Positions 1 through 5,851 are shown, numbered from the stretch's first letter. The stretch: DNA of 6,977 nt from Pseudomonadota bacterium (GCA_023419055.1 JAEZYO010001052.1:1-6977), one strand, 5' to 3'. Numbers and translations: made by a program. The notes: generated by a model not told the origin, from the sequence alone.

Positions 1-215
1 CGCTGGTGCTTGGCGCAAGTGCCCGAGATGCGGCGCGGCACGATCTTGCCGCGCTCGGTCACGAAGTACTTGAGCGACTGCGGGTCCTTGTAATCGATGG
101 CGAGCTGCTCGTCGGAGCAGAAGGAGCAACCACGACGACGGCCACGGCTGCGGAAACCACCGCCGAGCCCTTCCTTGTCGGCGGCCTTGGCGCCACCTGC
201 ACTCATGTCCTTCAT
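1..215 (-). CDS. rpsR: Small ribosomal subunit protein bS18 (5' part; runs off left edge)
   Basis: bS18 binds the central domain of 16S rRNA in the 30S platform as a heterodimer with bS6. The first 71 codons are visible; the C-terminal end lies beyond position 1. A basic, Gly-rich N-terminal stretch (residues 16-29) leads into the S18 core, with IDYKD (40-44), [19 protein letters not shown] (48-66) and AKHQ (68-71). Cys30 and Cys33 (CSFC) plus Cys67 and His70 (TCAKH) form a plausible zinc site, the Cys-rich version of S18 known from some bacteria; E. coli S18 lacks most of these ligands. ATG at 215 is chosen because a GGAG at 224-227, inside the end of rpsF, lies 8 nt upstream. A second ATG at 206 has worse spacing. 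The start is only 2 nt after the rpsF stop, so co-translation with rpsF is expected. In many genomes rplI follows, but that is out of view. Confidence 0.96.
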   Translation of the reverse strand, partial: MKDMSAGGAKAADKEGLGGGFRSRGRRRGCSFCSDEQLAIDYKDPQSLKYFVTERGKIVPRRISGTCAKHQ

Positions 216-217
216 GG

Positions 218-742
218 TCAGTTCTCCGTTCCGGGAATGTCGTTGAGGTCGGGCACCTGGTAGTCGTCGTCATCGACGTCCGGCGCCTCGTCGTCGCGCG
301 AGGGGCGCTCACCCTCGATCAGGCCGAGGCGGCGCTCGATCGAGTCTTCCGGCTCTTCTTCGGTCGGGAGCTCCACGCCCTCGAACTTCACGTCGTCGGG
401 GTTGACCGCGACCGACGCGAGCTCGACCTCGGCGTTCGTCTGGACCGTCTGGTACTTGATGACGTCGTCCAACATACGCAGGTTGCGCTCGACCTCGGCG
501 ACGAGACCTCCGCCACCCAGGTACTTCAGGTAGACGTAGAGGCCGCGGCGGCACTTGGCGACCGGGTACGCGAGCTGACGGCGTCCCCAGTTCTCCACCA
601 GCGTGAGCTTGCCGTTCTCGCGCGTGAGCACCTCGCTCAGGCGGCTGGCAATCTTCTCTTGGGCGTCGCGCGCGACGTCCGGCTTCAAAATGTAGATGGT
701 CTCGTACTCCCGGACGCGCACCGGGCTCTGGGTATCGGGCAT
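218..742 (-). CDS. rpsF: Small ribosomal subunit protein bS6 with long acidic C-terminal extension
   Basis: bS6 is the partner of bS18 in the 30S platform. The core occupies about residues 10-106: [12 protein letters not shown] near the N-terminus, [12 protein letters not shown] at 52-63 (the family's conserved WG..LAYP segment), then a Gly-rich turn at 76-79 and the [11 protein letters not shown] helix at 87-97. At 174 aa it is much longer than the roughly 95-135 aa common in the family. The extra residues, about 107-174, are rich in Asp/Glu (including DDDD near the end), contain few hydrophobics and look disordered. ATG at 742 has a strong AAGGAG at 750-755, 7 nt upstream. The gene follows pth after 54 nt and precedes rpsR by 2 nt. 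That 54-nt spacer can pair with the Shine-Dalgarno (see the leader entry). Identification is secure; the role of the tail is unknown. Confidence 0.97.
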   Translation of the reverse strand: MPDTQSPVRVREYETIYILKPDVARDAQEKIASRLSEVLTRENGKLTLVENWGRRQLAYPVAKCRRGLYVYLKYLGGGGLVAEVERNLRMLDDVIKYQTVQTNAEVELASVAVNPDDVKFEGVELPTEEEPEDSIERRLGLIEGERPSRDDEAPDVDDDDYQVPDLNDIPGTEN

Positions 743-796
743 GTTGTGGCTCCTTTTGGCCTACGGCCCCCGGAGGATTCCGGGAGCAAGGAGGAA
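743..796 (-). promoter_or_regulatory. Foldable rpsF leader that can sequester the rpsF Shine-Dalgarno
   Basis: Read on the minus strand, CTCCTT at 793-788, just after the pth stop, is perfectly complementary to the rpsF Shine-Dalgarno AAGGAG at 755-750. Inside this 6-bp helix lie two contiguous small hairpins: CCCGG/CCGGG (784-780 with 773-769, 6-nt loop) and GGCC/GGCC (768-765 with 761-758, 3-nt loop). Together they form a possible three-way junction. A ribosome terminating at the pth stop (799-797) would melt the outer helix, giving pth-rpsF translational coupling. Many bacteria carry an S6:S18-responsive leader before rpsF containing a CCG element; a CCG occurs here at 766-764, but I cannot show that this is that motif. 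The pairing is seen directly; the regulation is inferred. Confidence 0.4.
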
Positions 797-1372
797 TCAA
801 CGTGGTTTACGCTGATTCACCTGATTCATCGCGGCCGCGAAACCGCGACTCACGATGAGCCCCACGGCGTCGGCTGCGCTCTTCAGAAGCTCTGGGAGCA
901 CCGCCTTTTCCGCGGAGGCGAAGGCTTCTAGCACAAAATCCGCCGGTGTACCCCCAAACTCCGCGGGGGGGCGACCGATGCCGAAGCGCAACCTCAGATA
1001 GCCCGGATTGCCGAGGTGAGAGCTCACCGACTTCAGGCCATTGTGCCCCGCGTCTCCCCCGCCCTGCTTCAGGCGCTGCTGCCCGAACGGAACGTCGAGC
1101 TCGTCGTGGACGACGATGATCGAGTCGAGCGGGATCTTATAAAACGAGGCCGCCGCTTGCACGCTCTCGCCGGAGCGATTCATGAACGTGCTCGGCTTGA
1201 GCAGTAAGGCACGCGCGGAGGCGAGGCCGACTTCTGCGACCTCGCCGCTGAACTTCGCGCGGAAGCTCGCCCCGGCGCGCGAGGCGAGCTCGTCCACTAC
1301 CATGAACCCCGCGTTGTGGCGCGTCGCCTGATAGCGAGCGCCGGGGTTCCCTAAACCGACGACGAGAAACAA
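797..1372 (-). CDS. pth: Peptidyl-tRNA hydrolase (TTG start)
   Basis: Cytosolic esterase that releases peptides from peptidyl-tRNAs dropped by ribosomes, recycling tRNA. At 191 aa it has normal bacterial Pth length. Family motifs are all present: VGLGNPG (5-11), RHNAGF with catalytic His19 (18-23), [10 protein letters not shown] with Asn65 (59-68), HDELD with Asp90 (89-93), [12 protein letters not shown] with Asn111 (104-115), and RLRFGIGRP after it. The start codon is TTG at 1372. An in-frame TGA at 1384-1382 leaves only GGT GGA GCC before it, and no ATG or GTG occurs until residue 24, past the catalytic His. GAGG at 1383-1380 lies 7 nt upstream as ribosome-binding site. It sits between rplY (26-nt gap) and rpsF (54-nt gap), as part of the prs-rplY-pth operon. 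The weak start may lower its output relative to the ribosomal protein genes around it. Confidence 0.97.
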   Translation of the reverse strand: MFLVVGLGNPGARYQATRHNAGFMVVDELASRAGASFRAKFSGEVAEVGLASARALLLKPSTFMNRSGESVQAAASFYKIPLDSIIVVHDELDVPFGQQRLKQGGGDAGHNGLKSVSSHLGNPGYLRLRFGIGRPPAEFGGTPADFVLEAFASAEKAVLPELLKSAADAVGLIVSRGFAAAMNQVNQRKPR

Positions 1373-1379
1373 GGCTCCA

Positions 1380-1383
1380 CCTC
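1380..1383 (-). promoter_or_regulatory. Ribosome-binding site fixing the TTG start of pth
   Basis: GAGG on the minus strand, 7 nt before the TTG at 1372. It overlaps the in-frame TGA (1384-1382) that rules out any start further upstream, so the TTG is the only start that keeps the conserved N-terminal VGLGNPG motif. Confidence 0.6.
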
Positions 1384-1398
1384 AGAGCCCTACCCGCG

Positions 1399-2067
1399 TC
1401 ACTTCTTCTTCTTCTCTTCCTTCGCGGGCGCCGCAGCGGCCGGGGCCGCACCAGCAGCCGGAGCCGCACCAGCAGCCGGAGCCGCAGCGGCCGTCTCTTC
1501 TTCGCCGCGCACCTTCTCGGTGAAGATCGAGATCACGGTCTGCTCCGGGGCCAGGCGCGAGGCCACGCCTTCGGGGAGCGGGATCTTGCTGGCCGGCACG
1601 TGCGCGTCGAGGCCGAGCTCCGTCACGTCGAAGACCACCTTGACCGGGATCTTGTCGGGCAGGCAGCGGACCGGGAGCGTACGGAACACCTGGCGGAGGG
1701 TGCCGCCGAGGACCACGCCGGCGGCCTTGCCGGTGAGCTCGAGCGGGACTTCGACGTCGACCGGCTCGTCGAGCTTGATCTGCTGGAAGTCCGCGTGGAG
1801 CAGCTGGCGGCTCAGGGGGTGGTACTGATAGTCGCGGATCAGCGCCGTAATCTTGTCCTTACCCTCGACATCGAGCTCGAGCACGCTGTTGACGCCGAGA
1901 TCGCTGACCAGGACCTTGATCAGCGCGGCCGGCGAGACCGCGAGCGCCTGAGCGGTGATGTTCTTGCCGTAGGCGACGGCGGGGATCAGACCCTCGCGAC
2001 GGAGGCGCGACGACGCGCCCTTGCCGTTCTCTTGCCGACGGGTCGCGGTTACCTTGATGAGCTCCAT
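1399..2067 (-). CDS. rplY: Large ribosomal subunit protein bL25 (Ctc/TL5 type) with Ala/Pro-Lys tail
   Basis: bL25 binds 5S rRNA in the 50S subunit. This is the long two-domain Ctc/TL5 form (222 aa) rather than the ~95-aa E. coli form. The 5S-binding N-terminal domain covers about residues 1-92 (RRQENGKGASSRLRREG, IPAVAYGK, then YQYHPLSRQLLHADFQ). The C-terminal beta domain covers about 98-186 (VDVEVPLELTGKAAGV, GGTLRQVFRTLPVRCLP). Residues 189-222 form a low-complexity tail of Ala/Pro repeats (GAAPAA units) ending in KEEKKKK, partly encoded by an 18-bp tandem repeat. ATG at 2067 has GGGAG at 2079-2075, 7 nt upstream, lying inside the 18-nt gap after prs. The prs-ctc-pth order matches that known from Bacillus, which supports the call. 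Confidence 0.96.
   Translation of the reverse strand: MELIKVTATRRQENGKGASSRLRREGLIPAVAYGKNITAQALAVSPAALIKVLVSDLGVNSVLELDVEGKDKITALIRDYQYHPLSRQLLHADFQQIKLDEPVDVEVPLELTGKAAGVVLGGTLRQVFRTLPVRCLPDKIPVKVVFDVTELGLDAHVPASKIPLPEGVASRLAPEQTVISIFTEKVRGEEETAAAAPAAGAAPAAGAAPAAAAPAKEEKKKK
1445..1486 (-). repeat. 18-bp in-frame tandem repeat in the 3' end of rplY
   Basis: Two identical 18-bp units, gccgcaccagcagccgga on the plus strand, occupy 1445-1462 and 1463-1480, with a further 6 matching bases at 1481-1486. The six bases before the first unit (1439-1444) also match the unit's end except for one base. Each unit encodes six residues (GAAPAA permutation) of the rplY tail. Unit length is a multiple of three, so copy-number change would keep the frame and the Lys-rich C-terminus. 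Confidence 0.9.
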
Positions 2068-2085
2068 GACTATTCTCCCGAATCC

Positions 2086-3033
2086 TCAAACGAACAGCGA
2101 GCTTACCGAGTCGCTGTTGTGAATGCGCCGGATCGCTTCTCCGAGGAGGCGGGCGATTGGCAGTACCTTGATCTTTCCGCAGGCTTTCGCCTCGGCGGAG
2201 AGCGGAATCGAATTGGTGACGACGACCTCCTCGAGCGGAGAGTCGACGATGCGCTGCACGGCCGGCCCGGAGAGCACGCCGTGCGTCGCGCAGGCGACCA
2301 CGCGCCGGGCGCCCTTCTCCACGACCGCGCGCGCCGCGTTGGTCAGCGTGCCGGCGGTGTCGATGAGATCGTCGACGATGATGCAGTCCTTACCCGAAAC
2401 ATCGCCGATGATGTGCATCACCTCGCTCACGTTCGCGCGCTCGCGGCGCTTGTCGATGATGGCGAGCGAGGCGCCGAGGCGCTTCGAGTAGGCGCGCGTG
2501 CGCTCCACGCCGCCCGCGTCGGGCGAGATGAAAACGGCATTCTTGTCGAAGCGGACCTTGAGGTAGTCCTCGAGGAACACCGGCAGCGCGTACAGGTGGT
2601 CGAACGGGATGTTGAAGAAGCCCTGTATCTGTCCGGCGTGGAGATCCACGCAGACCACGCGCGTGACGCCCGCGGCGACCAGGAGGTCGGCCTCGAGCTT
2701 GGCGGTGATCGGCGTGCGGGGCGCGACCTTCCGGTCTTGCCGGGCGTAGCCGTAGTACGGGATGACCGCCGTGATGCCGGCTGCCGAGGCGCGCCGCAGG
2801 GCGTCGCACATGATCAGCAGCTCCATCAGGTTGTCGTTCACCGGCGAGGACGTCGGCTGAATGACGTAGACGTCGAGCCCGCGAACGTTCTCGCGGATCT
2901 CGCAGAAGGTCTCCCCGTCGCTGAAGCGGGACACCTTCGCCTCGCCGAGAGGCGTATCCAGATGCTTGGCAATCTCCTGCGCCAGCTCTGGATTGGCGTT
3001 ACCGGTGAAGAGACAGACTCGCTTGACGGCCAC
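2086..3033 (-). CDS. prs: Ribose-phosphate pyrophosphokinase (PRPP synthetase, class I)
   Basis: Cytosolic enzyme transferring pyrophosphate from ATP to ribose 5-phosphate to make PRPP, the precursor for purine, pyrimidine, NAD, histidine and tryptophan synthesis. At 315 aa it has normal length. Visible family motifs: [10 protein letters not shown] (9-18), RFSDGE (36-41), [14 protein letters not shown] (60-73), [11 protein letters not shown] (92-102), [11 protein letters not shown] with His132 (130-140), the flexible catalytic loop KRRER with Lys195 and Arg197, and the PRPP-binding loop [11 protein letters not shown] (220-230). This set indicates an intact, phosphate-type enzyme. The start is GTG at 3033. 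No good Shine-Dalgarno is visible (only GAG about 5 nt upstream), but the family N-terminus fits this start. It is the first gene of the prs-rplY-pth-rpsF-rpsR run and has its own candidate promoter in the 128-nt gap behind the kinase gene. Confidence 0.98.
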   Translation of the reverse strand: MAVKRVCLFTGNANPELAQEIAKHLDTPLGEAKVSRFSDGETFCEIRENVRGLDVYVIQPTSSPVNDNLMELLIMCDALRRASAAGITAVIPYYGYARQDRKVAPRTPITAKLEADLLVAAGVTRVVCVDLHAGQIQGFFNIPFDHLYALPVFLEDYLKVRFDKNAVFISPDAGGVERTRAYSKRLGASLAIIDKRRERANVSEVMHIIGDVSGKDCIIVDDLIDTAGTLTNAARAVVEKGARRVVACATHGVLSGPAVQRIVDSPLEEVVVTNSIPLSAEAKACGKIKVLPIARLLGEAIRRIHNSDSVSSLFV

Positions 3034-3039
3034 GGCTAC

Positions 3040-3049
3040 TCGGGCCCGA
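3040..3049. repeat. 10-bp perfect palindrome just upstream of prs start
   Basis: The plus-strand sequence tcgggcccga is identical on both strands and lies 6 nt before the prs GTG, where a Shine-Dalgarno would normally sit. In such GC-rich DNA a 10-bp palindrome may be chance. It could form a small structure or overlap a binding site affecting prs initiation; nothing else supports a function. Confidence 0.3.
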
Positions 3050-3105
3050 CCGACGTAACCTCGCGAAAATACACGATTCGCACCAGGGGTCGTTCGGGAG
3101 CGCGA

Positions 3106-3134
3106 GAACTAGCAGCCAGGTCCCCTTCTGTCAA
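3106..3134 (-). promoter_or_regulatory. Candidate sigma-70-type promoter for the prs operon
   Basis: On the minus strand a perfect -35 TTGACA (3134-3129) is followed after exactly 17 nt by TAGTTC (3111-3106) as the -10. The -10 is poor against TATAAT (first two bases only), but the -35 and spacing are ideal and the site lies between the kinase stop and prs. The transcript would begin near 3099, leaving a leader of about 65 nt. An AT-richer patch with TATTTT lies downstream at about 3064-3069 but has no convincing -35 partner. Confidence 0.5.
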
Positions 3135-3161
3135 CGGGCCGGGCCAGCGTGAACCGGGACG

Positions 3162-4649
3162 TCAGCGATAAGGGTTCTTGATACCCTCGTCCTCTTTCGC
3201 CTTCTTCGTGTGCTGGGAACCGGAGGCCGCCTTCGGCCTGGTGCTCCGGGGCGCAACCTGAGGGGGCGGCGCCGCCGACGGAGCCGCGGACGAGGCGGCT
3301 GGTGCCGCCGAGGCAGCCGGTTCGCTACTCGCGACGGGAGGCGGAGCAGTCACGGTGGCCGGGGGCGCGGGTGACTCGATCGCTTCCGTCGGGCGAGCCG
3401 CCACGCCTGGATCCGGGGGCCCCTTCTGGGCGGACTGCGCCACGAAGAAGCCGCCCGCGCCGAGCAGCCCCAAGAGCAGCAACCCACCGAGCACGAGAGG
3501 AACCCGGGAGCGTGGCTCGCCGCTGTGAGAAGAAAACGTCGGCCGCGTGAGGTTTCGCGAGGCGTCTTCTCCGGGGATAGCCATGGCCGCCGCGGAGACG
3601 CTCGACGAGGGAGCGCCGCCGAGCGAGAGCGGGTCCGGAAGGCTCGTCTCACTGCGAGCCAGCCAGGTGCGCACGGCCTCCCGCTGCTGCTCGATGTCGT
3701 GGCCCATGATCTCGCGCACGTAGTTCGCGAGTTCTCGCCCCGACGCGATGCCGTCTCGACCGGAGGCCGCCGCCTCCAGCGCGTCCGCGAACTGAGCGCA
3801 GCTCGAGTAGCGGCGCTCTCGATCTCGGTCGAGAGCGCGAGCGACCGCGGCCGAGAGCTCGAGGCTGATGGACGGCACTACCTCGTGCAGCGCCTTGACG
3901 GGCTCGGACATCACCCGAGAGAGCGTGGCCGCTTCGTTCTCGGCCTTGAACAGCCGGCGAGAAGCGAGCGCCTCCCACACCACGATGCCCGCCGAGAAGA
4001 CGTCCGCGCGGCGATCGAGCTCCTCGACGCCCGAGGCTTGCTCCGGCGCCATGTAGGCGATCTTGCCCTTGAGCTGTCCCACGCGAGTGGCCGTCAAACG
4101 GCTGGCCGCGCGCGCCACGCCGAAATCGGTGATGCGCGCGACGCCGTCCGAACCGACCAGGATGTTTTGCGGTGAGACGTCCCGGTGCACCAGGTTCACT
4201 GGCGCGCCCTGATCGTCCCTGAGCTCGTGCGCAGCGTGCAACCCCGCGAGCGTGTCGATCATCACGCGCAGCACGACCGGCACCGGCAGCCGCCGACCCT
4301 GGCTCGCGCTGCGAGCGAGCAGACGCGCGAGCGTGTCCCCCTCGATGTACTCCATCACGAGGTAGTACCCGACGGGGTTCGCGTGAACCTCGAGGATGGG
4401 GACCACGTTCGGGTGGTGGATGCCCGCCGCCAGACGAGCTTCGTCGAGGAACATCTCGACGAACTCCGCCTCGCCGGCGAGGTGCGGGTGCAACCGCTTC
4501 ATCGCGACGAAGCGCTGGAACCCGCCCACGCCCGTGAGTCGAGCGAGGTACACGGTGGCCATGCCGCCCGACGCGATCTCGCCGATCAGCTCGTAGCGAT
4601 CTACCCGCTGTCGCCCTTTTTCAGGCTCGAAAAGCTTGGCGGCGACCAC
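3162..4649 (-). CDS. Membrane-anchored serine/threonine protein kinase (Pkn/Hanks type)
   Basis: A 495-aa protein with an N-terminal cytoplasmic kinase domain (about residues 19-293): Gly loop GEIASGGMATVY (23-34), VAMK with ATP-binding Lys51, Glu70 in helix C, catalytic loop HRDVSPQN (155-162) with Asp157 and Asn162, DFG (175-177), and APE (201-203). Thr186 and Thr188 between DFG and APE are candidate phosphosites. All core catalytic residues are present, so it should be active; HRDVSPQN is typical of myxobacterial kinases. A linker leads to one hydrophobic helix (383-404), then a periplasmic Pro/Ala/Ser-rich tail (411-468) and a basic end finishing in IKNPYR. No PASTA or other sensor domain is visible. 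The GTG start at 4649 is 6 nt after the TPR gene stop and in the same frame; GGGAGG at 4667-4662 is 12 nt upstream. Co-transcription with the TPR/PEGA-like gene suggests that protein is its partner or sensor. The substrate is unknown. Confidence 0.95.
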   Translation of the reverse strand: MVAAKLFEPEKGRQRVDRYELIGEIASGGMATVYLARLTGVGGFQRFVAMKRLHPHLAGEAEFVEMFLDEARLAAGIHHPNVVPILEVHANPVGYYLVMEYIEGDTLARLLARSASQGRRLPVPVVLRVMIDTLAGLHAAHELRDDQGAPVNLVHRDVSPQNILVGSDGVARITDFGVARAASRLTATRVGQLKGKIAYMAPEQASGVEELDRRADVFSAGIVVWEALASRRLFKAENEAATLSRVMSEPVKALHEVVPSISLELSAAVARALDRDRERRYSSCAQFADALEAAASGRDGIASGRELANYVREIMGHDIEQQREAVRTWLARSETSLPDPLSLGGAPSSSVSAAAMAIPGEDASRNLTRPTFSSHSGEPRSRVPLVLGGLLLLGLLGAGGFFVAQSAQKGPPDPGVAARPTEAIESPAPPATVTAPPPVASSEPAASAAPAASSAAPSAAPPPQVAPRSTRPKAASGSQHTKKAKEDEGIKNPYR

Positions 4650-4655
4650 GATCGG

Positions 4656-5684
4656 TCAGAACCTCCCGCGGGCCCCGAGCCCGGCCCCGTCGAGCCCCAC
4701 CCAGGGCTCGAGCTCGACGCGCCGAAACGCCTGGTTCGATCGCTGCTTTACGAGGTGTGCCTCGTCCTTGGCTCTCCCGCTCCAGTCGGTCGCTAGTGCG
4801 CCGACCAGGATGGTTGCCAGCCCGAGAGCCCCGGTGACGCCAATCAAGACGTTGGTGCGGTTCTGCTTGGCGACGCCGTCCTTGTAGAGCTGACAGTCCT
4901 CGTCGCTGCACTCGTTGCGCACGCGGTCGGCGCCGGGGTTGTTGATGGTATCGACGCCGCTCCAGATGGTCACTCCGCCGGCTACGGCGGTGAGACCAGC
5001 CCCGACCCAGAACACCGCGGGCGACCATCCGCTCCCCTTCTCCTTCGTCCCCTGGTCGTCAGCGGGTGAAGGCGAGGGATCGGGCTGTACGGAAACGGGA
5101 TCGGGCTCGGGCGCGAGCGGCTTTACCGGGGCGTCGAAGACCACTTCACCGACGTTGGTCTCCACGGCTTCGACGGATTGAGTGGTCGTGCGCCCGTCAC
5201 CGAAGTCCGCCACGACCGCGTGAGCGCCGGGCAAGAGGTAGACGGTGCGCTCCGTGGCTCTGGCGCCGTGAACGATCTTCGAGTCGGCGACGAGCTCGCA
5301 CGGCTCCGCGCAGCTCACCTTGAGCTCGAAGAGCCCGGGCGTCGCTCTCTGGAGCACCTCGGTCGCGAGGGTGGTGAGCCCGGCGTTGTCGGAGTGCCGC
5401 GTGAGCGCGAGGGCCGCGAGGGTCGCGGCTCGATCGCTGTTCCCGGCTCGATCACGTGAACGGATCGCAAGCTCGAGGGCGGTCGCGCTCGGGGCGTTCG
5501 CGTCGGCCCGCTCGAACTGCTCTGCGGCCTCCTGGTACTGCTCGGCCTTGTAAGCCTCGCGACCGCGGTCGAACGCCTCGGCCGCCGCCCGAATCTGTGC
5601 CGGAGTAGGCTGCTCCTGGGCGCTCGCGATGGCGGGCGCCGCCATCAGGAGCACCGCCAAGGCGACGCTAGTCAGATACCTCAT
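4656..5684 (-). CDS. Secreted/membrane TPR and PEGA-like domain protein, kinase-associated
   Basis: A 342-aa protein not assignable to a named gene. Residues 1-22 form a clear signal peptide (hydrophobic core, ASA before Gln23). Residues about 35-97 resemble TPR helices (AFDRGREAYKAEQYQEAAEQF). Residues 117-184 resemble a PEGA-type beta domain (GLFELKVS start, LLPGAHAVVADF at 150-161, V.T..GEVVFD end) with a CAEPC cysteine pair at 125/129. A Pro/Asp-rich linker (186-212) follows. Two membrane helices (about 223-243 and 279-299) flank a loop with WSGVDT (241-246), a second Cys pair (259/264), Tyr267 and QNRTNVLIG (274-282); TDWSG follows at 299-303. The protein ends in GARGRF. ATG at 5684 has GGAGG at 5702-5698, 13 nt upstream, and the signal peptide supports this start. 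It directly precedes the kinase gene, so an envelope sensor or scaffold role is inferred. No enzymatic motif is seen. Confidence 0.8.
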   Translation of the reverse strand: MRYLTSVALAVLLMAAPAIASAQEQPTPAQIRAAAEAFDRGREAYKAEQYQEAAEQFERADANAPSATALELAIRSRDRAGNSDRAATLAALALTRHSDNAGLTTLATEVLQRATPGLFELKVSCAEPCELVADSKIVHGARATERTVYLLPGAHAVVADFGDGRTTTQSVEAVETNVGEVVFDAPVKPLAPEPDPVSVQPDPSPSPADDQGTKEKGSGWSPAVFWVGAGLTAVAGGVTIWSGVDTINNPGADRVRNECSDEDCQLYKDGVAKQNRTNVLIGVTGALGLATILVGALATDWSGRAKDEAHLVKQRSNQAFRRVELEPWVGLDGAGLGARGRF

Positions 5685-5771
5685 CGCAGTTACTGGACCT
5701 CCGAAGGTCGCTCCCTGGACAGGTTACACCTTAACGGCACAGCCTGCGAGCCGGCGCGCCTGGTTTTCGTG

Positions 5772-5788
5772 CACAAACGACGTTCGTG
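5772..5788. repeat. Operator-like 17-bp dyad upstream of the TPR/PEGA-kinase genes
   Basis: Plus-strand cacaaacgacgttcgtg is a near-perfect palindrome centred on 5780. Seven of eight base pairs match, the exception being 5775/5785. It lies 88-104 nt before the TPR gene ATG, a reasonable place for a regulator site. I found no convincing -35/-10 pair near it, so the association with a promoter is unproven. Confidence 0.35.
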
Positions 5789-5794
5789 ATTTGC

Positions 5795-5821
5795 GGCCGC
5801 TCCCCTTCGGGGAGAGTGGCC
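5795..5821. other. GC-rich hairpin in the E2-TPR gene gap
   Basis: CTCCCC (5800-5805) and GGGGAG (5809-5814) form a 6-bp stem with a 3-nt loop. GGCC at 5795-5798 can pair with GGCC at 5818-5821 to extend it across a small asymmetric internal loop. No T-run follows on either strand, so it is not a classical intrinsic terminator. It could stabilise a 3' end or act in the leader of the TPR gene. Confidence 0.45.
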
Positions 5822-5851
5822 AGCGGTGTGCGCCAATGTGGGAGCATGTGC

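Noticed and set aside
6..263. An 85-codon plus-strand frame across the start of rpsR.
   Set aside because: It is antisense to a clear bS18 and the end of bS6, and its Ala/Thr-rich run comes from the complement of the Gly/Arg codons of rpsR.
309..800. A 163-codon minus-strand frame overlapping rpsF.
   Set aside because: It is the alternative frame of rpsF: Arg/Pro-rich with no family motifs, while the rpsF frame has SD, start and conserved S6 residues.
3137..3145. GGCCGGGCC just after the kinase stop as a terminator hairpin.
   Set aside because: The short palindrome leaves no room for a loop and no T-run follows, and it abuts the -35 of the candidate prs promoter.
1600..3171. A 523-codon open frame on the plus strand, antisense to rplY and prs.
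   Set aside because: It lies wholly opposite two well-conserved genes. Its composition is rich in Arg/Asp/Glu/Val/Leu, as expected from the complement of GC-rich codons, it has no recognisable domain, and stop-free antisense frames are common in such DNA.
3240..3420. Repetitive-looking GC-rich DNA in the kinase 3' region as a possible DNA repeat array.
   Set aside because: There is no fixed unit; it is low-complexity coding sequence for the Pro/Ala/Ser-rich tail.
3525..4175. A 216-codon plus-strand frame antisense to the kinase gene.
   Set aside because: It is an Arg-rich shadow of the kinase coding sequence, with no start signal or domain.
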